Positions 9,681-18,203 of a stretch of DNA of 64,000 bases are shown piece after piece. A program made the position numbers and the translations under genes. Origin of the DNA: Shouchella xiaoxiensis (GTDB lineage: Bacteria > Bacillota > Bacilli > Bacillales > Bacillaceae_D); assembly GCF_016907895.1 (NCBI RefSeq), contig NZ_JAFBCV010000002.1, positions 124,001 to 188,000 on the forward strand. Direction: 5' to 3'. The notes under the pieces are model-generated. The model was not told where the DNA came from, did not search any database, and saw nothing but the letters and a program-made list of their open reading frames with translations. Within the stretch, counting starts at the first letter, position 1; every line of letters starts with the position of its first letter.

Positions 9681-9953
9681 ATGGCTGTAAAAATTCGTTT
9701 AAAACGTATGGGTTCAAAGAAAGCCCCATTTTATCGTGTAGTAGTTGCTGATTCTCGTTTCCCACGTGACGGGCGTTTCATTGAAGAGATTGGAACATAC
9801 AACCCAATCGCTCAACCAGCTCAAGTTGATATTAAAGAGGAAAAAGCATTAGAATGGATGCTTAAAGGTGCGAAGCCTTCTGATACGGTTCGTAACTTGT
9901 TCTCAAACGCTGGTTTGATGGAAAAGCTTCACAACGAAAAAAACAGTAAGTAA
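9681..9953 (+). CDS. rpsP: 30S ribosomal protein S16
   Basis: This 90-residue primary 30S assembly protein starts [19 protein letters not shown], the family signature. The ATG at 9681 follows TGGAGGTG. An in-frame start further upstream would add a run of hydrophobic residues not found in S16 and is rejected. khpA follows after a short gap. Confidence 0.97.
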   Translation: MAVKIRLKRMGSKKAPFYRVVVADSRFPRDGRFIEEIGTYNPIAQPAQVDIKEEKALEWMLKGAKPSDTVRNLFSNAGLMEKLHNEKNSK

Positions 9954-9977
9954 TCACTCCTAAGGAGGATGACGAAC

Positions 9978-10208
9978 GTGAAAGCTTTAGTTGAACATAT
10001 TGCCAAATCGCTAGTGGATCATCCAGATTCGGTACAAGTTGAAGAAGCTCATGAAGAGAGAACGCATGTATTGCGCCTCTTGGTACATCCTGATGATATG
10101 GGTAAAGTGATCGGAAAACAAGGAAGAACGGCAAAAGCGATTCGCTCTGTGCTGTATGCTGCAACTGGCAAACACAATGAACGTGTTCGTCTTGATATTG
10201 TCGAATAA
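9978..10208 (+). CDS. khpA: KH-domain RNA-binding protein KhpA (YlqC)
   Basis: This is a 76-residue single KH domain with the GxxG loop inside VIGKQGRTAKAI. Relatives form a heterodimer with KhpB and bind many RNAs, affecting cell division and elongation. AAGGAGG at 9962-9968 touches the ATG at 9969 but is nine bases from GTG at 9978, so 9978 (MKALVEHIAK) is preferred. The gene sits between rpsP and a terminator. Confidence 0.92.
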   Translation: MKALVEHIAKSLVDHPDSVQVEEAHEERTHVLRLLVHPDDMGKVIGKQGRTAKAIRSVLYAATGKHNERVRLDIVE

Positions 10209-10236
10209 AAGGGCGAGGGAAACCTCTCCCTTTTTT
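10207..10236 (+). terminator. Terminator after khpA
   Basis: AAAAGGG and GAGG pair with CCTC and CCCTTTTTT across a GAAA loop. The hairpin begins in the khpA stop codon region and ends in a T-run. Confidence 0.85.
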
Positions 10237-10262
10237 GTATGTAATTGAATGGAGGTGTTTGT

Positions 10263-10688
10263 TTGAAATACGTACGAACCGCTTCTGTAAAAATGATCTT
10301 AACAGCAGATAAAAAGAACGAATTAGAACAATCCTTTCAACGCAATCTTACACAAGTTACAACTGAAATGAAGCAAATGGAATTTCAACTACAACGAGCG
10401 CTTAAAACAGTAAAATCAAACCGAGAATCGAGTGGGATTCATGATAAATATAAGAAAGAATTACAGAGACGAGAAGAGAAAAGAAAGTCACTGGAATTTC
10501 AACTCACTCAACTATCCGCTCTTTCGATTGGCACGGAAATTAGTTCAGGCAAAACGGAAGTCCTTCTTGATTTAACGGTAGGCGACCGCTGGGTTACGAA
10601 TGAAACCGATATAACAGTTGTCGTTAAAGACGGAAAAATTTTAGAAATTAGAGAAAGTGAGTTTTTAAATGATGGCAAATTGGTTTAA
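10263..10688 (+). CDS. ylqD: YlqD family protein
   Basis: This is a 141-residue protein of unknown function, in the position of B. subtilis ylqD between khpA and rimM. The first half is a charged coiled-coil-like region rich in Lys, Glu and Gln. The second half ([23 protein letters not shown], split across the strand pattern) looks like a small beta domain. TTG at 10263 follows TGGAGGTG. The last 20 bases overlap rimM, so the two are coupled. Confidence 0.8.
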   Translation: MKYVRTASVKMILTADKKNELEQSFQRNLTQVTTEMKQMEFQLQRALKTVKSNRESSGIHDKYKKELQRREEKRKSLEFQLTQLSALSIGTEISSGKTEVLLDLTVGDRWVTNETDITVVVKDGKILEIRESEFLNDGKLV

Positions 10689-11190
10689 TGTAGGACGACT
10701 TGTCAATACGCATGGTGTTCGTGGCGAAGTGCGGGTTTTGTCCAATACAGACTTTGCAGACGAACGTTACGCTATTGGTTCAGAATTAAAAATAGCTACT
10801 GCCCCAAATGAAAAAGGCATATTTGTAAAAGTAAACAGTCATCGTGTGCACAAAAACTTTGACTTACTTACATTCGAAGGTTATGGAAATATAAATGAAG
10901 TAGAATTGTTCAAAGGATCGAATCTCTATGTGTCAGAGACTAAATTAACGGACCTTGCAGAACATGAATTTTATTACCATGAAATCATTGGGTGTTCTGC
11001 CTACAATGAAGAAGGAGAAATCCTTGGAAGTGTAAAGGACATTATTGAAACAGGTGCAAATGATGTGTGGGTTGTTGAACGAAAAGGTAAAAAAGATTTA
11101 CTCTTACCCTACATTGAATCCGTTATTAAACAGGTTGACATAGAAAATAAGCGCATTGATGTTCATTTATTAGAAGGACTGGATCACTAA
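10669..11190 (+). CDS. rimM: 16S rRNA processing protein RimM
   Basis: This factor binds S19 and helps mature the 30S head. The 173-residue protein has an N-terminal RimM barrel ([18 protein letters not shown]) and a PRC-barrel ([18 protein letters not shown]). Tandem ATGs at 10669 and 10672 are both possible. The start lies inside the ylqD frame and the stop overlaps the trmD ATG. Confidence 0.94.
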   Translation: MMANWFNVGRLVNTHGVRGEVRVLSNTDFADERYAIGSELKIATAPNEKGIFVKVNSHRVHKNFDLLTFEGYGNINEVELFKGSNLYVSETKLTDLAEHEFYYHEIIGCSAYNEEGEILGSVKDIIETGANDVWVVERKGKKDLLLPYIESVIKQVDIENKRIDVHLLEGLDH

Positions 11191-11933
11191 TGAGGATAGA
11201 CGTGCTAACGTTATTTCCTGATATGTTTACGGCGGTTTTTGGTTCGTCTATTTTAAAACAAGCAGCGGAAAAAGGGCTCATTTCTTTTCAGGCAATTGAC
11301 TTTCGTTTGTATTCTACAAACAAACATGGAAAAGTAGATGATTACCCATACGGTGGTGGAGCAGGTATGGTATTATCTGTGCAGCCAATCTTTGATGCTG
11401 TTGAAGCGGTTAAAGAAAAAGCTAAAACGGAGCCGCGGGTCATTCTTCTGTGTCCTCAGGGAGAACAATATACACAAAAGAAAGCGGAGGATTTAGCGAA
11501 GGAGGAACATCTCATTTTTCTTTGCGGCCACTATGAAGGCTTCGATGAACGGGTAAGAGCGCATCTAGTAACCGATGAGATTTCAATTGGTGATTATGTG
11601 CTAACCGGCGGGGAAATTGGGGCGATGGTCATTGCTGACAGCGTGACGCGCTTATTACCTGGTGTTCTCGGAAACGATGAATCAGCCGTTACAGATTCCT
11701 ATTCTACAGGTCTACTTGAGCATCCTCACTATACGAGACCAGCACAATTCCGCGGAATGGATGTTCCAGATGTTCTGTTGTCTGGTCATCATGAAAAGAT
11801 TACAGAGTGGCGTTCTGAACAGTCATTGAAGCGAACGTATTTGCGTCGACCAGATTTACTAGCGTCCTATGATTTAAATAAGAAAGAAGCAAAACAACTG
11901 GATCATATAAAACGAGATCTCGACGGAAAGTAA
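11190..11933 (+). CDS. trmD: tRNA (guanine37-N1)-methyltransferase
   Basis: This trefoil-knot (SPOUT) enzyme methylates G37 of tRNAs reading CNN codons and prevents frameshifts. The 247-residue protein shows [10 protein letters not shown] and the SAM-binding knot segments [12 protein letters not shown] and [13 protein letters not shown]. The ATG overlaps the rimM stop (TAATG). In Bacillus rplS normally follows. Here a terminator ends the unit and an 8-kb accessory region intervenes. Confidence 0.97.
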   Translation: MRIDVLTLFPDMFTAVFGSSILKQAAEKGLISFQAIDFRLYSTNKHGKVDDYPYGGGAGMVLSVQPIFDAVEAVKEKAKTEPRVILLCPQGEQYTQKKAEDLAKEEHLIFLCGHYEGFDERVRAHLVTDEISIGDYVLTGGEIGAMVIADSVTRLLPGVLGNDESAVTDSYSTGLLEHPHYTRPAQFRGMDVPDVLLSGHHEKITEWRSEQSLKRTYLRRPDLLASYDLNKKEAKQLDHIKRDLDGK

Positions 11934-11936
11934 CGT

Positions 11937-11969
11937 GACTTATTCTAGAAAGAATAAGTCTTTTTGTTT
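11937..11969 (+). terminator. Terminator after trmD
   Basis: A perfect 10-base-pair stem (GACTTATTCT with AGAATAAGTC), an AGAA loop and a T-rich tail lie just after the trmD stop. Confidence 0.85.
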
Positions 11970-12018
11970 TAGATGAAAACATCTAAATGAAAGGGGCAAT
12001 AGCAGGGAAGAATCAACT

Positions 12019-12032
12019 TGAAAGCGATTACT
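12019..12032 (+). promoter_or_regulatory. Catabolite-responsive (cre) box candidate
   Basis: TGAAAGCGATTACT matches the Bacillus consensus TGWAANCGNTNWCA at every position except the last. It ends 20 bases before the -35 box of the sugar operon, so CcpA could act there when preferred sugars are present. Confidence 0.6.
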
Positions 12033-12052
12033 ATTAGAAAATAAAAATATAA

Positions 12053-12081
12053 TTGACAATTAAATATAAATCAACTACAAT
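12053..12081 (+). promoter_or_regulatory. Sigma-A promoter of the sugar-uptake operon
   Basis: A perfect TTGACA (12053-12058), 17 bases and TACAAT (12076-12081). A partial inverted repeat (TTGAC-AATT ... AATT-AG-GTCAA, 12053-12089) spans the promoter and could be part of an operator. Confidence 0.8.
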
Positions 12082-12091
12082 TAGGTCAACT

Positions 12092-12157
12092 TTCAAATGG
12101 ACAAGCACCTAGACTTCCTCTACTTAATTAATACGTCCATTGGAAAAATTAATTAAG
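12092..12157 (+). promoter_or_regulatory. Interleaved inverted repeats in sugar-operon leader
   Basis: TTCAAATGGAC (12092-12102) pairs with GTCCATTGGAA (12135-12145) with one mismatch. CTTAATTAAT (12123-12132) pairs perfectly with ATTAATTAAG (12148-12157). The second arm of the first pair lies in the loop of the second, which gives H-type pseudoknot topology if both form. The last arm touches the ribosome binding site AAGGGGGT. It may instead be a DNA operator for the ROK regulator encoded downstream. Confidence 0.5.
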
Positions 12158-12169
12158 GGGGTCAATACG

Positions 12170-13423
12170 TTGAAAAAGTACTTAAAGTACGCAGCGGTTT
12201 TTGGAGGAATGAGCGTCATGCTCGCAGCATGTAATGGAAGCGGTGAGGAAGGGAATGCAACTGGTGGAGATGAAGAAGTAACGTTGGACTTTTGGTTTTT
12301 TACAGGAGAAGATGATTCAAATTCAGAAAATACAATAAACCCAGTTATTGATTCATTTATTGAAGAAAATCCAAACATTAAAGTGAATTTACGCCAGTTA
12401 ACATGGGACAACGGTTTAGAGCAAATTACGACAGCATTTGCCGGTAATTCCGTACCTGACGTCATTGAGCTTGGTGACACATGGTTTGCAAATTTTGTGG
12501 AAGAAGGAGTTCTTGCAAACGTTACGGAGCAAGTGCAACCAATCTATGATGATCATGTGAATTGGGATACGGTTACTTACCAAGAGGATGTGTATGGCAT
12601 GCCTTGGTTAATGTCGTCTCGAGCGATGTACATTAATACTGATCTATTTGAAGAAGCTGGTCTTGATCCGAACAATCCACCGCAAAATTGGGATGAGATG
12701 CTTGAATATGCGAAACAAATTGAAGAGAATACGGATGCTTCAGGATTTGGTATTCATGCTGGAGAGCCAGAAGCAACCTGGCATTATTTTATGGCCACAG
12801 CATGGAGTAACGGCGCAGATGTTTTAAACGAAGACAATACAGCTAGTACGATTAACTCGCCTGAAATGATTGAAGCATTGGAATTCTATAAAGAGATTAG
12901 TGAATACTCACTTGTATCTCAAAGTGAAGTTATTGATAGCGAATTCCGCGCAGGTAATATCGGAATGTCTTTTTCAGGAGCATGGGGTGTCTTTTCGATT
13001 CCGCGTGATGCACCAGAGTTAAACTTTGATGTTGCACCGATTCCAGACGGTGCTCAATCAACCGCATCCAGTTTTGCTGGTGGAGAAATTTTAGTTATTC
13101 CAGAGGGATCAGATAATAAAGAAGAGGCATTCAAATTAATGCAGCATGTTGCTTCCGAGGAACAAGCGATTGATCATATGCAGCGTATCGGATCAATGTT
13201 TGCTGCAGTTCCTGGTGTAGAAGAACATGAATTTTTTGATGAGAATCCACAACTTTCAGTGTTCGCAGGACAATTGGAAAGTGCGAAGTCGTCTCCGGCC
13301 ATCACGCAATGGCAAAACATAAGTCGACATGTTGTTGAAGCAGTTGAACAAACATTACTAAACAATGTTGATCCAACGGAATCACTAAATAATGCACACG
13401 ATAAAATTGAAAATGAGCTATAA
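12170..13423 (+). CDS. Sugar ABC transporter substrate-binding lipoprotein
   Basis: This is an extracytoplasmic solute-binding protein of the SBP_bac_1 (MalE/CUT1) type, 417 residues. TTG at 12170, seven bases after AAGGGGGT, gives a lipoprotein signal peptide with lipobox LAAC and Cys21 as the lipidated residue, followed by a Gly/Glu/Asn linker. The mature part has the family pattern (DVIELGDTWF, YGMPWLMSSRAMYINTDLFE). The two permeases and a hexosaminidase downstream suggest it captures an N-acetylhexosamine-containing oligosaccharide. The exact ligand cannot be read from the sequence. Confidence 0.93.
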   Translation: MKKYLKYAAVFGGMSVMLAACNGSGEEGNATGGDEEVTLDFWFFTGEDDSNSENTINPVIDSFIEENPNIKVNLRQLTWDNGLEQITTAFAGNSVPDVIELGDTWFANFVEEGVLANVTEQVQPIYDDHVNWDTVTYQEDVYGMPWLMSSRAMYINTDLFEEAGLDPNNPPQNWDEMLEYAKQIEENTDASGFGIHAGEPEATWHYFMATAWSNGADVLNEDNTASTINSPEMIEALEFYKEISEYSLVSQSEVIDSEFRAGNIGMSFSGAWGVFSIPRDAPELNFDVAPIPDGAQSTASSFAGGEILVIPEGSDNKEEAFKLMQHVASEEQAIDHMQRIGSMFAAVPGVEEHEFFDENPQLSVFAGQLESAKSSPAITQWQNISRHVVEAVEQTLLNNVDPTESLNNAHDKIENEL

Positions 13424-13482
13424 AACAAGCTAGTCGTTTGACGTTCTATCGACTTGAGAAAGCAACAATTTTTGAAAAAGTT

Positions 13483-13509
13483 ATATCCCTCGTATTGAAC
13501 GAGGGATAT
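13483..13509 (+). other. Intercistronic hairpin between binding protein and permease
   Basis: A perfect 10-base-pair stem (ATATCCCTCG with CGAGGGATAT) has a 7-base loop. Only a weak T-tract (CGCTTTTATC) follows, so it is more likely an mRNA-stabilising or partially terminating element than a full terminator. It would favour the binding protein over the permeases. Confidence 0.7.
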
Positions 13510-13533
13510 CGCTTTTATCATGGAGGTGTGACT

Positions 13534-14418
13534 GTGTCAACTTGGATCGCAATGAAACGTAATAAGATGGCTTATATCTTTTTACTTCCTTGGTTTATAC
13601 TTTTTGCCGTATTTAGTGTCTATCCATTAATCCAATCCTTTATCTACAGTTTTCATGATGTGAAAATCTTACGGGGAGAGATGGAATTTGTTGGCTTAGC
13701 TAATTATACGAATTTATTTCAGGATCCGGTATTCGGACGAGCATTAATCAACACATTTATTTATGTAGTAGGTACCATTCCTTTTACGGTCTCAATTGCT
13801 CTTTTATTAGCGCTTGCAGTGAACCAACGAATTCCATTCAAGAATTTTTTCCGTGTTGGATTTTTCTTACCTACTGTAACATCGATAATTGTTGTATCAA
13901 TGATGTTTAACTTCATGTATTCACCTTCAGGCTTTTTAAATATGGTGTTGAATGTATTTAACTTACCGACAATGAATTGGTTAATGGATACAAGAACGGC
14001 ACTTGCTTCGTTAATGGGCTTATCCGTCTGGATGTCATGTGGGTTTTACATGCTCATTTTTTTAGCTGGGCTGCAATCGATTCCAAAAGACTTGTACGAA
14101 GCTGCAACAGTCGATGGTGCCTCGCGCATTAAACAATTCTGGCATGTGACAATGCCACATATTCGCCAGATCGCGATTGTTGTTATTGTGATAAACACGA
14201 TTAACACCTTTCAAGTTTTTCCTGAAGTCTATACGCTTACGAGCGGTGGACCGTTAAATTCAACAACAACGATTGTGTTCTTTTTATATGAACAAGCGTT
14301 TAGACAGTTCCAGTTTGGACCAGCATCAGCTACTGCCTATGTATTGTTTGTCATTATAATGGGTGTGTCGCTCTTGATGCTGAAGATTATGGGAATTAAT
14401 AAGGGGGTTGGAGACTGA
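13534..14418 (+). CDS. Sugar ABC transporter permease, MalF-type
   Basis: This is an inner-membrane permease of the CUT1 family, 294 residues with six predicted membrane segments. The EAA loop that contacts the ATPase is seen as YEAATVDGASRIKQFWHVTMP near the second half. GTG at 13534 follows GGAGGTG by five bases. The longer upstream frame is rejected because it runs through the intercistronic hairpin. The stop overlaps the next gene's ATG (TGATG). Confidence 0.93.
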   Translation: MSTWIAMKRNKMAYIFLLPWFILFAVFSVYPLIQSFIYSFHDVKILRGEMEFVGLANYTNLFQDPVFGRALINTFIYVVGTIPFTVSIALLLALAVNQRIPFKNFFRVGFFLPTVTSIIVVSMMFNFMYSPSGFLNMVLNVFNLPTMNWLMDTRTALASLMGLSVWMSCGFYMLIFLAGLQSIPKDLYEAATVDGASRIKQFWHVTMPHIRQIAIVVIVINTINTFQVFPEVYTLTSGGPLNSTTTIVFFLYEQAFRQFQFGPASATAYVLFVIIMGVSLLMLKIMGINKGVGD

Positions 14419-15332
14419 TGAATCAGCCATCACACCAGCCGAAAGCGCCGCTTCTAATGCAAGATAAAGAACCGCCTATTGGACAAAAAAAGAAACCAAG
14501 ACGAAAATTCTTTGACTATAAGCCGCGAGAGATTGTGTTGTTTCTACTCTTGTTAATTCCATTAAGTGTCATGCTCATTCCCTTTTTATATATGGTGAGT
14601 ATTTCAATAAAAACAGACGGAGTTGTTTTACGTACATTAGCGGATATTCTGCCGAAAAGTCCATCTTTTGATAATTATGTGACGGTACTTTCAAATGGAA
14701 ACTTTGCTCGTTATCTAGGAAATAGTTTGTTTATTTCATCGTCCATTGTCATTGGAAATGTTTTTTTCTGTACAATGGTCGGTTATACGTTTGCTAAAAT
14801 GACGTTTCCTGGAAAAAACATGATATTTATTCTGGTGCTAACAAGCTTCATGATTCCTTTTCAAGTCACGATGATACCGGTGTTTCAACTAATGCAGAAT
14901 ATTGGTTGGATTGACACGTACCGCGCTTTAATTGTGCCAACACTCGTTACGCCTTTTGGTATCTTCCTCATGCGGCAATACATCTCGGGTTTACCAGATG
15001 AATTGATTTATGCAGCAAAAGTAGATGGGGCGTCAGAATTCCGGATTGTTTGGCAAATCATTTTTCCATTAGCAAGACCGATTGTTGCCGTTCTTGTGAT
15101 TATGACGTTCTTGAACTCGTGGAATGACTTCTTATCGCCATTAATCTTAACAACTTCACCGGAAATGAGGACCGTACCATTAGGGTTAGCGGAGTTTAGT
15201 TTCTTAAACAACACAAATTGGGGGAATTTAATGGCAGCTTCTGTTGTGTCGCTCCTCCCTGTATTTATTCTCTTTATTTTCTTCCAAAAGCAAATTATAT
15301 CTGGACTCGTTTCTGGAGCAATAAAGTCTTAA
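14418..15332 (+). CDS. Sugar ABC transporter permease, MalG-type
   Basis: This is the partner permease, 304 residues. A cytoplasmic basic and proline-rich N-terminus of about 35 residues (QKKKPRRKFF) precedes six membrane segments. The EAA loop is IYAAKVDGASEFRIVWQIIFP. It is coupled to the previous gene by a 1-base overlap. No ATPase gene is present in the cluster, so the importer probably uses a shared MsmX-type ATPase encoded elsewhere. Confidence 0.93.
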   Translation: MNQPSHQPKAPLLMQDKEPPIGQKKKPRRKFFDYKPREIVLFLLLLIPLSVMLIPFLYMVSISIKTDGVVLRTLADILPKSPSFDNYVTVLSNGNFARYLGNSLFISSSIVIGNVFFCTMVGYTFAKMTFPGKNMIFILVLTSFMIPFQVTMIPVFQLMQNIGWIDTYRALIVPTLVTPFGIFLMRQYISGLPDELIYAAKVDGASEFRIVWQIIFPLARPIVAVLVIMTFLNSWNDFLSPLILTTSPEMRTVPLGLAEFSFLNNTNWGNLMAASVVSLLPVFILFIFFQKQIISGLVSGAIKS

Positions 15333-15358
15333 ATTTATAGAAGAAAGAGGGATGACGA

Positions 15359-16885
15359 GTGATTACGAAAGAAATGATAAACGCCACCATTCGGGAAAAA
15401 GTAGGGTTTCTATTCTCGATGGGTTCACCAAGTAATTTCATCGATGAAAAATTTGATCAGCGATTTTCGCAATTACCTTTTGGTGGCATGAGTATTTATC
15501 CATATAACATTGAAAACAAAAAACAGTTACTTACTTTATTTAGTGAGGTTCATGATTACTATCAAAAAAAAGGCTATGAAAAACCGTTCTTACTCGCTTT
15601 AGATGAAGAAGGTGGAACCCTTTCGACACTTGATCGTTTTTTTCCTTCCGTTCCAGGAAATCGCGCTCTCGGACTTAAAAAAAATCCTCAGTTAGCCTAT
15701 GAAAATGGAAAGCTACTTGGGAGCATGATGGCTGCGCATGGAGTAGCGATTGACTGGGCTCCAATCCTTGATGTCAATACAAATCGAAAGAATTCGGTCA
15801 TTGGTGTACGGAGCTACGGTGAGAATACGGAACTTGTTAGTGAGTATGGTGCTAGATACATACAAGGCATCCATGATGCTGGGGTTGCGGCAACAGCAAA
15901 ACACTTCCCTGGTCATGGGGAAACGGAAGCAGATTCACATTTAGGTTCGGTCACATGCAGTTTAAGCAAAGAAGATATCTTCACAAAGATCATTCCGCCA
16001 TTTGAGCGTGCGATTGAAGAGGGTGTGGATGCTATTATGGTCAACCATGTCATCTATGATCAAGTAGAAGAGTCCAAGGGGTTGCCAGCGACAATGTCGC
16101 ATTATTGGATGACGGAGATCTTGCGTGAAAAACTAGGGTTTACTGGAGTAATCTGCACAGACGACATGGAGATGAACGCCATTAAAGACCACTTTCCTGC
16201 TAGTGAAATTGGTGTGCTTGCTGTTGAAGCGGGGGTTGATCAACTGTTAATTTGTCACTCGCCAGCATTTCAGCAAGAGGTTTTTAATGGCTTAGTTGCT
16301 GCAGTAGAATCAGGTAGAATTACAGAAGAGCGAATCGATGAGTCGGTTGAACGCTTGTTACAAATGAAACAAGCTGTGAAACGGTACCAGCTAAAAGCAG
16401 AGCCAATTCCTGAGGTGGAATGGAAAGAAAAAGCGTTGGATCTTGCCAAGCAAAGTCTACAATTAGAGCGGGATCCGAAGCATCTCCTTCCGCTTCAGCA
16501 AGAGCGCTCCTATGCGTTGATTTTGCCTGATCTTGAAGCGTTGACTCCTGCTGATTCGACTGGAGGAAAGCAAGTTCCATTGGCGGACAAGCTCAGTCAT
16601 TTACAAGTAGATACCTTTTCGCTATCATTAAAACCAACGAATGAAGAGATAGAAGAACTAGTAAAAAAAGTGAACGAGAAAGAAGTCGTTATTATCGGTA
16701 CAATTAACGCACATTTGTTCACTGAGCAACAAGCGTTATTACGTCGGTTGAATCATAAAGACTGCATTGTGCTCGTCCTACGCGATCCATATGATTGTGA
16801 TGTGATCCCGGATGAGCATACAGCTGTGCTGATCTGTTCCACTGGCGAATCGAGTATGGAGGCCTTTGCACTCGAATACAGTTAA
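15359..16885 (+). CDS. Glycoside hydrolase family 3 beta-N-acetylhexosaminidase (NagZ-like)
   Basis: This 508-residue enzyme probably removes terminal beta-N-acetylglucosamine from imported sugars. The NagZ signature KHFPGHGETEADSH (residues about 180-195) carries the Asp-His acid/base dyad typical of this GH3 branch. CTDDMEMNAI supplies the aspartate nucleophile. There is no signal peptide, so it acts in the cytoplasm, unlike the secreted B. subtilis NagZ (YbbD). The C-terminal 170 residues form an extra domain of unclear role. GTG start at 15359 after AGAGGG. It is the third step of the uptake-and-cleave operon. Confidence 0.9.
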   Translation: MITKEMINATIREKVGFLFSMGSPSNFIDEKFDQRFSQLPFGGMSIYPYNIENKKQLLTLFSEVHDYYQKKGYEKPFLLALDEEGGTLSTLDRFFPSVPGNRALGLKKNPQLAYENGKLLGSMMAAHGVAIDWAPILDVNTNRKNSVIGVRSYGENTELVSEYGARYIQGIHDAGVAATAKHFPGHGETEADSHLGSVTCSLSKEDIFTKIIPPFERAIEEGVDAIMVNHVIYDQVEESKGLPATMSHYWMTEILREKLGFTGVICTDDMEMNAIKDHFPASEIGVLAVEAGVDQLLICHSPAFQQEVFNGLVAAVESGRITEERIDESVERLLQMKQAVKRYQLKAEPIPEVEWKEKALDLAKQSLQLERDPKHLLPLQQERSYALILPDLEALTPADSTGGKQVPLADKLSHLQVDTFSLSLKPTNEEIEELVKKVNEKEVVIIGTINAHLFTEQQALLRRLNHKDCIVLVLRDPYDCDVIPDEHTAVLICSTGESSMEAFALEYS

Positions 16886-16912
16886 AGCGGCAGGGAATGG
16901 AGTGGAGTTCAT

Positions 16913-18070
16913 ATGCAAGCAAGGCAAGGAAATCAGAAACTGCTGAAGCAATACAATAAATCAAAGTTATTAAGCCTTATCAATCTTTTTGCACCTATTT
17001 CCAGAACAGATCTTGTTCAAAAAACAGGGTTAAGTCCAACCACAGTATCGACCTTAATTGAAGAAAGCCTACATGAAGGCATTGTAATAGAGACGGGTTC
17101 AGTTGGTGAAGGTGTTGGTAGGAAAGCAACGTTATTGGAAATTAACGCCCGTGGTGGATTTGTCGTTGGTGTTGATCTTAGCTTTGCGACTGAACTGACT
17201 TTGTTAAATTTGCGAGGGGAACTCCTTGTTACGCAACGAATGGGTGAGTTAACTGATGAGAATTTAGCTGATTTGCCCAAGCTGTTGGATGTATTCATAA
17301 GAGAACAGAAGTTAAATCTCGATGAAATAAAAGGAATTGGCATTTCTCTACCAGGTATTCTTGATGAGGAACGGAAAAAAATTGTTTTCTCTTACAATTT
17401 GAATGTGAGACATTATCCACTACATGATCTTGTCGCAAACGTATTTCAAGTGCCGATCCATCTTGTTAATGACGTCAATGCAGCAGCGTTTGCTGAGCAG
17501 TGCAGTGGGAATGCCGTAGGTTGTCATAGCTTGGTCTATACGTTGTTAAGTCGAGGCGTAGGAACGGGTATTATTCTCAGAAATGAAATTTATGATACAG
17601 GTGAAACAGGAAACTCGATCATGGCAAGTGCATTTGATGATGAAAAGACCATTTTTCAACCATTAAACGTGTATTCAATTTATAATTTGTCAAAAGGGTT
17701 ACGTCAGCGCTATCCGCACGAATTTACCGATACGCTAGACAATCACTCTGTCATTGACCGTTTCTTCACGCTTGCTTTTCAGCAGAATCAAGACCCCTAT
17801 CTTAGCGAAGCAAAAAAGATTGCGCACGATATCGTAACATTATTGTGCAACTATGCTTTATTGCTTAAGCCTGAAAAGGTTTTAGTGAATGGATGGATTG
17901 CCGAACAGCATCTCTTTTTTGAATACATGCTTCATTTACTGCAAGAATTAGAAAAAACGACGAATGTGTCGATTTGCTTAGAAAAGTCTTATTGGAAAGA
18001 AAAGGGCCCATCACTAGGTGCGGCAAGACTAGCATTGCACCATATATTCAAAGAAATGCAGTTTTCTTAG
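16913..18070 (+). CDS. ROK-family transcriptional regulator lacking the zinc motif
   Basis: This is a 385-residue NagC/XylR-type regulator. The N-terminal winged helix (ISRTDLVQKTGLSPTTVSTL, residues about 24-43) is followed by a ROK sugar-binding domain with NDVNAAA. The usual ROK cysteine motif CxCGxxGC after the Gly-rich GVGTGIILRNEIYDTG stretch is absent. TGETGNSIMAS and an unrelated segment stand in its place. It ends the sugar operon, which suggests local control by the imported or cleaved sugar. Whether it represses or activates cannot be read from sequence. Confidence 0.88.
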   Translation: MQARQGNQKLLKQYNKSKLLSLINLFAPISRTDLVQKTGLSPTTVSTLIEESLHEGIVIETGSVGEGVGRKATLLEINARGGFVVGVDLSFATELTLLNLRGELLVTQRMGELTDENLADLPKLLDVFIREQKLNLDEIKGIGISLPGILDEERKKIVFSYNLNVRHYPLHDLVANVFQVPIHLVNDVNAAAFAEQCSGNAVGCHSLVYTLLSRGVGTGIILRNEIYDTGETGNSIMASAFDDEKTIFQPLNVYSIYNLSKGLRQRYPHEFTDTLDNHSVIDRFFTLAFQQNQDPYLSEAKKIAHDIVTLLCNYALLLKPEKVLVNGWIAEQHLFFEYMLHLLQELEKTTNVSICLEKSYWKEKGPSLGAARLALHHIFKEMQFS

Positions 18071-18083
18071 ATACATACTTGCT

Positions 18084-18120
18084 AGACTACATTTTCTGTC
18101 AGAAAATGTAGTCTTTTTTT
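18084..18120 (+). terminator. Terminator of the sugar operon
   Basis: A 14-base-pair perfect stem (AGACTACATTTTCT with AGAAAATGTAGTCT) with a 3-base GTC loop and a T-run. It is one of the strongest terminators in the window. Confidence 0.9.
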
Positions 18121-18161
18121 GGAAGAAAAACGGAAAACGACTCCCCTTAGCGAATTCGGCA

Positions 18162-18170
18162 TGCTATACT
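18162..18170 (+). promoter_or_regulatory. Extended -10 promoter for argS
   Basis: TG-C-TATACT (18162-18170) is an extended -10 element without a recognisable -35. The leader is only about 30 bases long, which leaves no room for a T-box. Confidence 0.5.
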
Positions 18171-18203
18171 GATTAGCAAAAATAGAAAAAGGTGGTTTTG
18201 CTG

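Noticed and set aside
18171-18203. Possible T-box leader for argS
   Set aside because: The leader is only about 30 bases, far too short, and no AGGGTGGNACCGCG-type box is seen.
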